DNA from: Deltaproteobacteria bacterium
Lineage (GTDB): Bacteria; Myxococcota; Myxococcia; Myxococcales; 40CM-4-68-19
Length of the DNA: 42,213 bases
Reading direction: 5' to 3'
NCBI GenBank assembly: GCA_005879315.1
Contig: VBLC01000108.1
Span: 1-42,213 of the forward strand
In this document: piece by piece, positions 1-6,625 of the stretch
Layout of the letters: the number at the start of each line of letters is the position of its first letter
Numbering within the stretch: the stretch's first letter is position 1
The notes under the pieces: generated by a model
Databases searched by the model: none
The model's input: the letters and a program-made list of their open reading frames with translations, nothing else
What the model was told of the DNA's origin: nothing
Translations under genes and position numbers: made by a program

Positions 1-1
1 G

Positions 2-418
2 CGGTGCCTGACAGCCGGCGGCGTCTTCCTCGCTGGCGCGGCGGTCTTTCACTTCTTTGCCGCGCATCACATTGCGCCGATCCTTCGGCGGGCCGTCGAC
101 GCGAAGACCTTCGCATTCCTCGAGCCGATCGTTTCCTTCACATTCCTCCTCAACGCGGTGCTGCTCCTGCCGCTCTCGTTCACCACGCTCTACGGCGCGG
201 CCGGCGTTCGCCGCGGCGAGCGTTGGGCCTGGCGGATCGGCATCGTCAATGCCCTGACGGTGATCGCTCTCCCCTGTCTGTTGGTCTACTCGATGGGATT
301 CGGGTACTTCGCCGACGCGCCGCTCTTTCTCGCCGGCGCCGTGTCGATCACCACGGCGGGCCTCCTGATGCTGCTCCCCCTGGTCTGGGTGCGGCGAGAC
401 ATCTTGCCACCGGCCTGA
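2..418 (+). CDS. Membrane protein, 3' part only (5' end outside window)
   Basis: The reading frame is open from the first complete codon at position 2 to a TGA at 416-418, giving 138 residues of the C-terminal part of a hydrophobic protein. Four stretches look membrane-spanning: one at the beginning around LTAGGVFLAGAAVFHFFAA, one around FTFLLNAVLLLPLSF, one around VNALTVIALPCLLVYSMG, and one around ITTAGLLMLLPLVWV just before the positively charged tail. I do not recognise the family and cannot see the start codon. It is followed by a clear promoter for the next gene, so it probably ends its own transcription unit. Confidence 0.65.
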   Translation, partial: RCLTAGGVFLAGAAVFHFFAAHHIAPILRRAVDAKTFAFLEPIVSFTFLLNAVLLLPLSFTTLYGAAGVRRGERWAWRIGIVNALTVIALPCLLVYSMGFGYFADAPLFLAGAVSITTAGLLMLLPLVWVRRDILPPA

Positions 419-431
419 CGCAATGCCCTGT

Positions 432-461
432 GTGACGCCGTGACAATCGATGTGGTATCAT
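432..461 (+). promoter_or_regulatory. Sigma-70-type promoter for the 469 gene
   Basis: A -35-like GTGACG at 432-437 and a -10-like TATCAT at 456-461 are separated by 18 bp. The -10 element ends 7 nt before the ATG at 469, so the transcript would start at or very near the start codon (leaderless). Pattern seen in the sequence; activity is inferred. Confidence 0.45.
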
Positions 462-467
462 GTTACC
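454..467. promoter_or_regulatory. Palindrome overlapping the -10 element (possible operator)
   Basis: GGTATCATGTTACC is a palindrome in 12 of 14 positions (only the T/T pair next to the central CATG breaks symmetry). It covers the -10 hexamer and lies directly before the start at 469, where a bound repressor would block transcription. The cognate regulator is unknown; the RHH-like product of the gene at 907 in the same operon is one candidate by position only. Confidence 0.35.
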
Positions 468-468
468 A

Positions 469-903
469 ATGTACCCAACCCCAATGGACTCCCTCACCGA
501 CGACCAGCTCTTTGCCGCATTTGACTCCGCCACGCTTCCCAAGGAGGCGTTCCACCACCGCGAGCACGTGCGCGCCGCCTTCCTCTACCTCTCGAAGTAT
601 CCCGACCTGGCCGAGGCCGCGCTGCGCTTCCGCAGCGCACTGCGCCGCTTCGCCGAGGCGCACGGCGTCCGCCATCTGCTCCACGAGACGCTGACCTGGG
701 CGTACCTGGTGCTCATCCAGGAACGGATGCACGGCCATGGGTTCGAGACCTCGCAGGAGCTGCTCGCGAGCTGTCCCGAGCTGCTGGACCATCGGACGGG
801 GCTTCTCGCCCGCTATTATGACGTCGGCGCGATCACGGGCTCTCCGTCGGCGAGGCATCTCTTCCTCCTCCCCGGCGGGCGGGGCCTCGGCCGGAGCGGG
901 TGA
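469..903 (+). CDS. Conserved hypothetical protein with FHHREHVR motif
   Basis: 144 residues from the ATG at 469. Upstream ATG at 460 lies inside the -10 element and is unlikely; the ATG at 484 (MDSLTDDQ) is the other plausible start. The protein is soluble, largely helical, and begins with an acidic segment followed by FHHREHVRAAFLYL and later LTWAYLVLIQERM, a His-rich motif pattern I associate with uncharacterised bacterial proteins of similar length; no enzymatic function can be given. The last ~12 residues (Gly/Arg rich) look unconserved. The stop at 901-903 is followed by the next ATG after 3 bp, so the two genes are almost certainly co-transcribed from the promoter at 432-461. Confidence 0.7.
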   Translation: MYPTPMDSLTDDQLFAAFDSATLPKEAFHHREHVRAAFLYLSKYPDLAEAALRFRSALRRFAEAHGVRHLLHETLTWAYLVLIQERMHGHGFETSQELLASCPELLDHRTGLLARYYDVGAITGSPSARHLFLLPGGRGLGRSG

Positions 904-906
904 CGG

Positions 907-1179
907 ATGCCGACAGCGAAGAGCCGCCGAACCGTGGTGCGCGTCCAGACGGGCGTGCGGATGGAGAAGCGCCTTCTCCAGCTCTTGAAGGCGCTCGCCG
1001 GCACCCTCGACCTCTCCTTCGGCGACCTGCTCGAGGGTATCGCGCTGCACGCCCTCGAGGGAAAGGCGTCCTTCAGCGCGCAGACCCTGGCGAAGGTGAA
1101 GGACCTGCGCAGGGTCTACGGTCTCACGCTCTCGGCGAAGGACAGCCACCTGCTCGTCGAGCGAGCCCGCCGGCGTTGA
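907..1179 (+). CDS. Small ribbon-helix-helix-like protein (putative)
   Basis: 90 residues. After a basic N-terminus comes the strand-like RVQTGVRMEKRLLQLLKAL followed by helices LSFGDLLEGIALHALEGK and AQTLAKVKDLRRVYGL, which resembles a CopG/Arc-type ribbon-helix-helix arrangement (beta strand, then two helices). The basic N-terminus (KSRRTVVRV) would suit DNA contact. No toxin or obvious partner gene except the 144-residue protein 3 bp upstream, with which it forms a two-gene operon. DNA binding is inference from fold-like pattern; it could equally be a small structural partner of the upstream protein. Confidence 0.6.
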   Translation: MPTAKSRRTVVRVQTGVRMEKRLLQLLKALAGTLDLSFGDLLEGIALHALEGKASFSAQTLAKVKDLRRVYGLTLSAKDSHLLVERARRR

Positions 1180-1215
1180 ACGCGGGCGCCGAGAAACTGC
1201 GCTAAAAGCTTGCGA

Positions 1216-1356
1216 ATGCACCTGCCCGCTCGTTCGCCGCCGATGCGCGGGCTCGTCTTGCGCATCGTGGCCGCTCTGACCGCATGGACTCCCCTGCGCG
1301 ACCTGATCCTCTGGAAGATGCGGCGCGACGCGCGCATCTCCGAGCTCCCCGAATGA
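1216..1356 (+). CDS. Small ORF (46 aa) overlapping the amidase start
   Basis: ATG at 1216 to TGA at 1354-1356 encodes 46 residues: a basic start, a short hydrophobic stretch (RGLVLRIVAALTAWTPL), an amphipathic DLILWKMRRDAR segment and an acidic end. Its stop codon overlaps the amidase ATG at 1353 in the ATGA arrangement typical of coupled genes, and a TAAAAG hexamer sits 7 nt before the ATG, like other leaderless-looking starts in this window. The product could be a peripheral or single-pass membrane peptide. I do not recognise a family. It is too short for most automatic callers; the overlap and the length without stop are the main support. Confidence 0.45.
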   Translation: MHLPARSPPMRGLVLRIVAALTAWTPLRDLILWKMRRDARISELPE

Positions 1357-2675
1357 GCACTCTCGGTGTCGCGCCGCTCGCGAAGGGCTTTCGCGACGGA
1401 AGCGACGACCCGGTGCGGGCCCTCGAACGTGCGCTGGCCGCCGCCGAGCGCGGCAAGGACGACAAGGCGATCCTCTGGCGCGTGCCTGGCGCGCGCACCG
1501 AGGCGGAGTCGGCGCGCCAGCGCTTCGCCCGCGGAGCGCCGCTCGGGCCGCTCGACGGAGTCCCCATCGTCGTCAAGGACAGTATGAACGTCAAAGGTCT
1601 GCCCTCGACCGACGGCACCTCTTTCCAGACGGAGCCGGCGGAGTCGGACGCCGAGGTGGTCTCGCGGCTGCGCGCTGCCGGCGCGATCATCTTCGCCAAG
1701 ACCAACATGCACGAGTTCGGCATCCAGCCCACCGGGGTCAACCCGCATCACGGCACGCCGGTGAACCCGTGGGATCCATCGCGGATCCCTGGCGGATCGT
1801 CCTCCGGCAGCGCGGTGGCCGTGGCCAGCGGCATCGCGCCGATCGCGCTCGGCTCCGACGCGGGCGGCAGCATTCGCGTCCCGGCGGCGTGCAACGGGCT
1901 GGTCGGGCTCAAGCCGAGTTTCGGCTCGATCCCTCTCGACGGAGTGAGCGCGCTCACGCGCGATCTCGATCACGTCGGGCCGCTCGCCTGGACCGTCGAG
2001 GACGCCACGCTGCTCTTCGAGGCTCTCGCCGCGCGCCAGGTCGATCGCGCCGTCCGGGTCCGCAGCGCAGCGCTCCTGGTCGATTTTCTCGACGGCGCCG
2101 AAGTGGCGGTCGTGCGGGCCGTGCGCGGCGCGGTGGCCGAGGTGTTCGGCGCCATCGAGGAAGTGCAGACGCCCCTCGCCGCCTGGGCCGCTCCCGTCGA
2201 GTTCGTCATCGTCGGGAGCGACGCCGAGTCGACCGCGGGCAGGCATCTGACGGAGCACGCGCGCGAGATGGCCCCCGACACACGCACCATCCTCCGGCTC
2301 GGCGCTGGGCTGCCGGCGAGCGATCGCCACCGCGCCGCCAAGTTGCGCGCCGGCATGCGCCGCGAGATCGACGCGCTCCTGGAAAAGTTCGAGGTCCTCC
2401 TGGGACCCGCGCTCGGCTGCTATCCGCCGCTCCTCCATCGCGCTGCGCGGAGTCATGGCGTGCTGGACATGGCAGCCATCGCGCAGCTCGCCGCCGTCGA
2501 GTTCGTCGCCAACTTGACCGGCCATCCGAGCTGCGTCGTGCCTTGCGTGCGCGATGGGCTGCCGATGGGCGCCCAGATCATCGGGCGACGAGGCGACGAG
2601 GCGCGCGTGCTCGCGGCAGCTCGCTCTTTCGAAGAGAAATTCGGCCCGCGAAAGCCCGCGCGGTGGCACGGCTGA
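1353..2675 (+). CDS. Amidase signature family hydrolase
   Basis: 440 residues from the ATG at 1353; an ATG at 1284 in the same frame would add 23 unconserved residues and would bury the small ORF overlap, so 1353 is preferred. The Ser-cisSer-Lys triad of amidase-signature enzymes is complete: Lys75 in PIVVKDSMNV, cis-Ser149 in GGSSSGS, nucleophile Ser173 in GSDAGGSIR, with spacings close to those of FAAH (75 and 24 residues). NGLVGLKPS follows as expected. Such enzymes hydrolyse amides, e.g. indoleacetamide, fatty amides or Gln in GatA; no gatB/gatC is nearby, so this is not likely the tRNA amidotransferase subunit. No signal peptide, hence cytoplasmic. The true substrate cannot be read from the sequence. 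Confidence 0.9.
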   Translation: MSTLGVAPLAKGFRDGSDDPVRALERALAAAERGKDDKAILWRVPGARTEAESARQRFARGAPLGPLDGVPIVVKDSMNVKGLPSTDGTSFQTEPAESDAEVVSRLRAAGAIIFAKTNMHEFGIQPTGVNPHHGTPVNPWDPSRIPGGSSSGSAVAVASGIAPIALGSDAGGSIRVPAACNGLVGLKPSFGSIPLDGVSALTRDLDHVGPLAWTVEDATLLFEALAARQVDRAVRVRSAALLVDFLDGAEVAVVRAVRGAVAEVFGAIEEVQTPLAAWAAPVEFVIVGSDAESTAGRHLTEHAREMAPDTRTILRLGAGLPASDRHRAAKLRAGMRREIDALLEKFEVLLGPALGCYPPLLHRAARSHGVLDMAAIAQLAAVEFVANLTGHPSCVVPCVRDGLPMGAQIIGRRGDEARVLAAARSFEEKFGPRKPARWHG

Positions 2676-2692
2676 GAGGACGCCGCTCTCAA

Positions 2693-4345
2693 TCACTCCG
2701 CGAGCACGCGATGCACCAGCTGCACGCAGATCGACCCTTCACCCACCGCCGACGCCACGCGCTTGACGCTCCCCGCTCGGGCGTCTCCGACGGCAAAGAC
2801 GGCCGGGTGGTTCGTTTCGAGAAGGTACGGCGCGCGCGCGAGCGGCCATCCGCCGAGGTCGGCGTGGTCCAGATCAGGTCCCGTCTTGACGAAGCCCTTC
2901 TCGTCCAGCGCGACGCACCCCTTCAGCCACTCCGTGTGCGGGATGGCGCCGGTCATGAGAAACAGGTGATGGACAGGAAGCGTCTCGGCGCGGCCGGTCG
3001 CTTCGTTGCGGATCTGCACGCGCTCGAGGCGCCCCTCTCCCTCCAGCGCCACCACTTGATGCAACGAATGCACTGCGATGTTGCGGCTCTCCGCGATGCG
3101 CTGGATCAGGTAGCGCGACATCGTCGCCTTGAGCCCGCTGCCGCGCACGAGGATGCGCACCTGGCGCGCACGCGCCCCGAGAAAGACCGCTGCCTGACCG
3201 GCCGAATTGCCGCCGCCGACGATGAGCACGTCCTCGCCTTCGCAGAGCTGGGCCTCCATCTGGGACGCGCTGTAGTAGACGCCGAGCCCGACGAACCGCG
3301 AGAGGTTGCCGAGCGGCAGCTTGCGGTATTGCACCCCGGTCGCGATCACCAGGCTGCGCGCGACCACCGAACCGCCGTCGGCCATCTCCACCCGCGCGAG
3401 GCGCTTTTCGCAGCGGAGCCTGGTCGCAGTCCGGGCGACGGCGATCTCCGCCCCGAACTTCTGCGCCTGCGCGAGGGCCCGCCCGGCGAGCTCCTGGCCG
3501 GAGACTCCGGTGGGAAAGCCCAGGTAGTTTTCGATCTTCGAGCTGGACCCGGCCTGTCCACCGGGCGCCTCGCTCTCGAGCACGAGCACGTCGAGCCCTT
3601 CGGAGGCGCCGTAGACTGCCGCAGCCAGGCCAGCCGGACCCGCCCCGACGACGACGAGGTCGCGGACCTTTGCCGGGTCGAGGGCTTCGATGAAGCCCAG
3701 GCACTGCGCGACTTCCTCGTTGCTGGGGCTCTTCAGCACGCGCTGGTAGCGGCAGATCACGACCGGCACGTCGTCGACCCGCAGCGCGAAGCGATCGAGC
3801 AGGGCCTGCACGCCGGGATCCTTGTCCACGTCGAGATAGGCATGCGGCTCGCCGTTGCGAGTGAGGAACTCGCGGATCCGCAGGGTCGCTGCGGAGTGCG
3901 TCGATCCGATCAGAACGGTGTCGCCCTGCGATCTTGCGATCAGCGCCACGCGCCGGAGGATGAAGGCGCGCATGAAGATGTCGCTCAGCTCCACGTCGAA
4001 CTGGACGAGCTTGCGCAACGCTTCCGGGGTGATCGCCAGCAGCTCACCAGATTCGGCCATGCGCGCTCGCGCCATGCTGCGCCGGCCGGAGAGCATGTTG
4101 ATCTCTCCGGTGAACTGGCCCGGTCGGAGAACCGTGATCGGCACCTCGTGCCCGTCTCCGGGCTGCACGAGCTCGAGCGCTCCGGAGACGACGACGTAGA
4201 AGTCGGGCGTCGCTTCGCCTTGCTCGTAAAGGACCTCGCCGCGTTCGACTCTCCGGCGGTGGCCGAGCGAAGTGAGCCGCTCCATCTCGGCGGGCGAGAG
4301 GCTTGGAAACATCTGCTCTCGCCGTTCGACCACGATGTCCGTCAA
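2693..4345 (-). CDS. cNMP-binding / TrxR-like FAD oxidoreductase without redox cysteines
   Basis: 550 residues in three parts. Residues ~12-125 form a cyclic-nucleotide-binding (Crp/PKA-type) beta-roll (GEVLYEQGEATPDFYVVVSG, PGQFTGEINMLSGRRSM). Residues ~140-222 look like a glutaredoxin/thioredoxin fold (LIGSTHSAATLRIREFL, cis-Pro in DDVPVV). Residues ~228-550 are a thioredoxin-reductase-type flavoprotein: FAD GAGPAG at 234-239, NAD(P) GGGNSAGQAA at 377-386, and VFAVGDAR near the end. The usual CATC of thioredoxin reductase is replaced: Ser359 and Gln362 in GVYYSASQMEAQLC, and the thioredoxin-like middle domain has STHS instead of CxxC. So FAD/NAD(P)H chemistry is likely but disulfide reduction is not. 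Divergently oriented from the 4420-5016 genes with a 74-bp gap. Convergent with the amidase (17 bp apart). Confidence 0.85.
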   Translation of the reverse strand: MTDIVVERREQMFPSLSPAEMERLTSLGHRRRVERGEVLYEQGEATPDFYVVVSGALELVQPGDGHEVPITVLRPGQFTGEINMLSGRRSMARARMAESGELLAITPEALRKLVQFDVELSDIFMRAFILRRVALIARSQGDTVLIGSTHSAATLRIREFLTRNGEPHAYLDVDKDPGVQALLDRFALRVDDVPVVICRYQRVLKSPSNEEVAQCLGFIEALDPAKVRDLVVVGAGPAGLAAAVYGASEGLDVLVLESEAPGGQAGSSSKIENYLGFPTGVSGQELAGRALAQAQKFGAEIAVARTATRLRCEKRLARVEMADGGSVVARSLVIATGVQYRKLPLGNLSRFVGLGVYYSASQMEAQLCEGEDVLIVGGGNSAGQAAVFLGARARQVRILVRGSGLKATMSRYLIQRIAESRNIAVHSLHQVVALEGEGRLERVQIRNEATGRAETLPVHHLFLMTGAIPHTEWLKGCVALDEKGFVKTGPDLDHADLGGWPLARAPYLLETNHPAVFAVGDARAGSVKRVASAVGEGSICVQLVHRVLAE

Positions 4346-4419
4346 GGACGCCTCTCTTTTCCTGCGCGTGACGTGCGCGAGGCGGTTAGGTAGGGTCGAA
4401 CGGATGAGGAGAGCTCGCG

Positions 4420-4668
4420 ATGCGTGAGAACATCGAAGTGGGATTCCAGACCTTCGTCGACGATAGCCCGGAAGACTTCGGCGCCGTCCGCGCGATCTCG
4501 CCGGACGGGAAGAAGATCACCGTCTACGTCGAGAACGCCGGCGACTTCGTCGTGCCCGCCAGCGCGGTGGTTTCCGTGCAGTCGGAGAAGGTGACCTTCG
4601 CCTGCGGCAAGCTCGACACCAGGCTGCGCGCCGCCATCGGCCACGCGCACGACCAGGAAGATCGGTGA
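4420..4668 (+). CDS. Small PRC-barrel-like (DUF2171-like) protein
   Basis: 82 residues. AGGAGAG lies at a proper distance before the ATG (4408-4414) and a TAGGGT hexamer at 4392-4397 could be the -10 element. The sequence alternates short strands (EVGFQTFVDD, FGAVRAISPDGKKITVYVENAGDFVVPASAVVSVQSEKVTF) as in small barrel proteins that carry an 'AGDFVVPASAV' segment, and ends with an acidic His-containing tail (RLRAAIGHAHDQEDR). Function unknown. Only 9 bp separate it from the UBP zinc-finger gene, so the two are one operon, divergent from the cNMP/TrxR-like gene. Confidence 0.7.
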   Translation: MRENIEVGFQTFVDDSPEDFGAVRAISPDGKKITVYVENAGDFVVPASAVVSVQSEKVTFACGKLDTRLRAAIGHAHDQEDR

Positions 4669-4677
4669 GGTAGAGCC

Positions 4678-5016
4678 ATGGACGAGCTCTGCGCTCACCT
4701 GGAAAAGCTCGCAGACCCGGCCCGCAAACCCGTGAAGCCGAGCGGCCACGGCTGCAAGGAATGCCTGGAAATGGGTGACGCCTGGGAACATCTTCGCCTT
4801 TGCATGTCCTGCGGTCACGTAGGCTGCTGCGACGACTCCCGCAACAAGCATGCGACCAAGCACTTCCACCAGACGCAGCATCCCACCATTCGATCTTATG
4901 AGCCCGGCGAGAATTGGGCCTTTTGTTATCCCGACGAGCTTACCGTGGACGGCGTCGTCGCCCTTCCTGGGGAATCGCCTTCGCGTCATTACACCGCGCC
5001 GGTCTCCCGGCGTTAG
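4678..5016 (+). CDS. UBP-type zinc finger protein
   Basis: 112 residues dominated by a ZnF-UBP domain, the fold that in eukaryotic deubiquitinases and HDAC6 binds the free C-terminal Gly-Gly of ubiquitin. Likely zinc ligands: Cys5/His7, Cys26 and Cys29 (GCKEC), Cys42, Cys45 and Cys50/Cys51 (LCMSCGHVGCC), His58, His62/His64 and His68. The aromatic-rich end of the domain (NWAFCYPDE) and HPTIRSYEPGE are also typical. The C-terminal ~25 residues are Pro/Ser rich and variable. Bacterial single-domain versions are known but their role is unclear. I recall them next to TrxR-like/cNMP fusion genes, which is what is seen here. A zinc-binding partner or redox relay for the divergent flavoprotein is inference. 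Confidence 0.85.
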   Translation: MDELCAHLEKLADPARKPVKPSGHGCKECLEMGDAWEHLRLCMSCGHVGCCDDSRNKHATKHFHQTQHPTIRSYEPGENWAFCYPDELTVDGVVALPGESPSRHYTAPVSRR

Positions 5017-5100
5017 CCGTCGGCAGCTCTCGGCCCGAATCCTGGCCGCGCCGCAGGTATCTTTCATTGAGGTGTTGGTTGTCTCGGCGAAGAGGCGGTC

Positions 5101-5544
5101 ATGATCTATCTGCAAGATTTCGCGCCCGGGCAAAAGTACGCATCCGGAACGCTTCGCGTGGACGCAGCCGCCATCAAGGCTTTCGCCGCGCAGTTCGACC
5201 CGCAGCCCTTCCATCTCGACGAAGAAGCCGCCCGCAACTCGTTCTTCGGCGGCCTGGCCGCGAGCGGCTGGCACACGGCCGCGCTCAGCATGCGGCTTCT
5301 CGTCGAGAGCAGCTTTCGCCCGGCCGGCGGAATCATCGGCTCGCGGGCCGAGGAATTGAAGTGGCCGCGCCCGGTCCGGCCGGGCGATGAGCTGCGCGTG
5401 GAGGCGGAAGTGCTCGAGGTGCGCGCGTCGACCAGCCGGCCTGGCCAGGGCTTCATCAAGTGCCGGACCACCACGCTGAACCAGAGCGGCGAGCCGGTGC
5501 AGTCGCTGGTCATGAATCTGCTGGTCCAGGCTCGGCCCGCGTGA
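5101..5544 (+). CDS. MaoC family hydratase
   Basis: 147 residues, a complete single hot-dog MaoC/(R)-hydratase domain. The hydratase motif is intact: Asp33 and His38 within FDPQPFHLDEEAA, followed by FFGGLAASGWHTAA. Family members add water across enoyl-CoA double bonds; the substrate chain cannot be told. ATG at 5101; no strong Shine-Dalgarno, though GGCGG lies close before it. The 84-bp stretch before it (5017-5100) holds no gene and could contain the promoter. The thioesterase gene follows after 16 bp, forming a two-gene acyl-CoA operon. Confidence 0.88.
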   Translation: MIYLQDFAPGQKYASGTLRVDAAAIKAFAAQFDPQPFHLDEEAARNSFFGGLAASGWHTAALSMRLLVESSFRPAGGIIGSRAEELKWPRPVRPGDELRVEAEVLEVRASTSRPGQGFIKCRTTTLNQSGEPVQSLVMNLLVQARPA

Positions 5545-5560
5545 CGAGAGGAAACTGAAG

Positions 5561-6064
5561 GTGAGCGACATCGAACGGACTCGCACCGTGACCTGGCAGG
5601 ATCCTGCTGGCATCGGCAAGGCAGCGTTCTCGATGTCGGGCGCCGCCTTTCTCCGCGCGATCGCCGAGCGCAAGCTCCCTCCCCCCCCGATCGCGAATCT
5701 GATGGGCTTCGACATCGAGGAGGTCGGCGAAGGCCGCGTGGTCTTCGCGGTCGAGCCGCAGGAGTACCACTACAACCCCATCGGCATGGTCCACGGCGGG
5801 CTTGCGGCGACGTTGCTGGATTCGGCGATGGGCTGCGCCGTCCATTCGCTCCTGCCCGAGGGGCGCGGGTACACCACGCTGGAGATCAAAGTGAACTACG
5901 TCCGCGCCCTGAAGCACGACACCGGGCGAGTGCGGGCGATCGGCAAGGTCATCCACCTGGGCGGCAAGGTCGCCACGGCGGAGGGCAGCCTCATCGACAG
6001 CGCCGGCAAGCTTTACGCGCACGGCACCACGACCTGCCTGCTGAGCGACCTCTCTCGCCGATAG
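5561..6064 (+). CDS. PaaI-type acyl-CoA thioesterase (hot-dog fold)
   Basis: 167 residues from a GTG at 5561 (GAGAGGAAACTGAAG precedes it). The core motif HGG at 78-80 with the acidic residue Asp87 in LAATLLDSAMG matches the PaaI/4HBT-II group of thioesterases, where the acidic residue activates water for CoA-thioester hydrolysis. KVNYVRAL and GKVATAEGSL are further typical strands. The N-terminal ~45 residues (DPAGIGKAAFSMSGAAFLRAI, then KLPPPPIANLMGF) match the extended subgroup of this family. Lies 16 bp after the MaoC gene, so both may act in the same acyl-CoA route. Followed by the molybdenum hydroxylase operon after 99 bp. Confidence 0.88.
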   Translation: MSDIERTRTVTWQDPAGIGKAAFSMSGAAFLRAIAERKLPPPPIANLMGFDIEEVGEGRVVFAVEPQEYHYNPIGMVHGGLAATLLDSAMGCAVHSLLPEGRGYTTLEIKVNYVRALKHDTGRVRAIGKVIHLGGKVATAEGSLIDSAGKLYAHGTTTCLLSDLSRR

Positions 6065-6163
6065 CCGGCCGTGCCGAGGAGACTCGCTGACAGGGTTCCA
6101 GTTGACTCCCGCACCGCCATGTTCTTCGATGCCTCTCCGCTCCAGCGAGCTCGAGGAGACTCC

Positions 6164-6625
6164 ATGAAGCTGAACGTCAACGGGACCGTGCACGAAGTGG
6201 ATGCGCCCGAGGACATGCCGCTGCTCTGGGTCCTGCGCGACGTGCTCGGCATGACCGGAACCAAGTTCGGATGTGGCATGGCCCAATGCGGGGCTTGCAC
6301 GGTGCACCTCGATGGCCAGGCGACGCGTTCGTGTGTGCTGCCTGTTTCGTCCGTGGGCAGCAGGATGGTCACGACCATCGAGGGCCTCTCGCCTGACGGC
6401 ACCCATCCGGTGCAGAAAGCCTGGGCGGAAGTGGACGTGGTCCAGTGCGGCTATTGCCAGCCCGGGCAGATCATGTCGGCTGCGGCTCTTCTTGCGCATC
6501 ATCCGAATCCCACTGACGCCGAGATCGATCTGGCCTTGGCGGGCAACATCTGCCGCTGCGGAGCGTACCAGCGGATCCGCGAAGCCGTGCGCGCCGCCGC
6601 AACGCAGAGGAGGGCCGACCGATGA
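6164..6625 (+). CDS. iorA: (2Fe-2S) subunit of isoquinoline oxidoreductase-type Mo hydroxylase
   Basis: 153 residues from the ATG at 6164, preceded by GAGGAGA; a longer frame upstream is unconserved. All eight iron-sulfur cysteines are present: plant-type cluster Cys37, Cys42, Cys45 (CGMAQCGAC) and Cys57; second cluster Cys95, Cys98 (CGYC) and Cys130, Cys132 (CRC). This is the small electron-transfer subunit of xanthine-dehydrogenase-family hydroxylases, of the IorA type. It passes electrons from the Moco subunit encoded next. The TGA overlaps the following ATG (ATGA at 6622-6625). The gene symbol reflects family similarity; substrate is not established. Confidence 0.88.
   Translation: MKLNVNGTVHEVDAPEDMPLLWVLRDVLGMTGTKFGCGMAQCGACTVHLDGQATRSCVLPVSSVGSRMVTTIEGLSPDGTHPVQKAWAEVDVVQCGYCQPGQIMSAAALLAHHPNPTDAEIDLALAGNICRCGAYQRIREAVRAAATQRRADR

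Noticed and set aside
1116-2696. Long open frame antisense to the amidase (and similar antisense frames over most genes)
   Set aside because: Composition is Arg/Ala/Gly-rich without domain pattern, a by-product of high G+C third positions; the sense strand carries full family motifs.
2693-4345. Plain thioredoxin-disulfide reductase annotation
   Set aside because: The redox CxxC is replaced by SASQ, and the fused thioredoxin-like domain also lacks CxxC.
1769-4393. 874-codon plus-strand open frame running through the amidase and antisense to the flavoprotein
   Set aside because: It gives an Arg/Ala/His-rich sequence with no recognisable fold, whereas both overlapped genes have complete motifs in their own frames.
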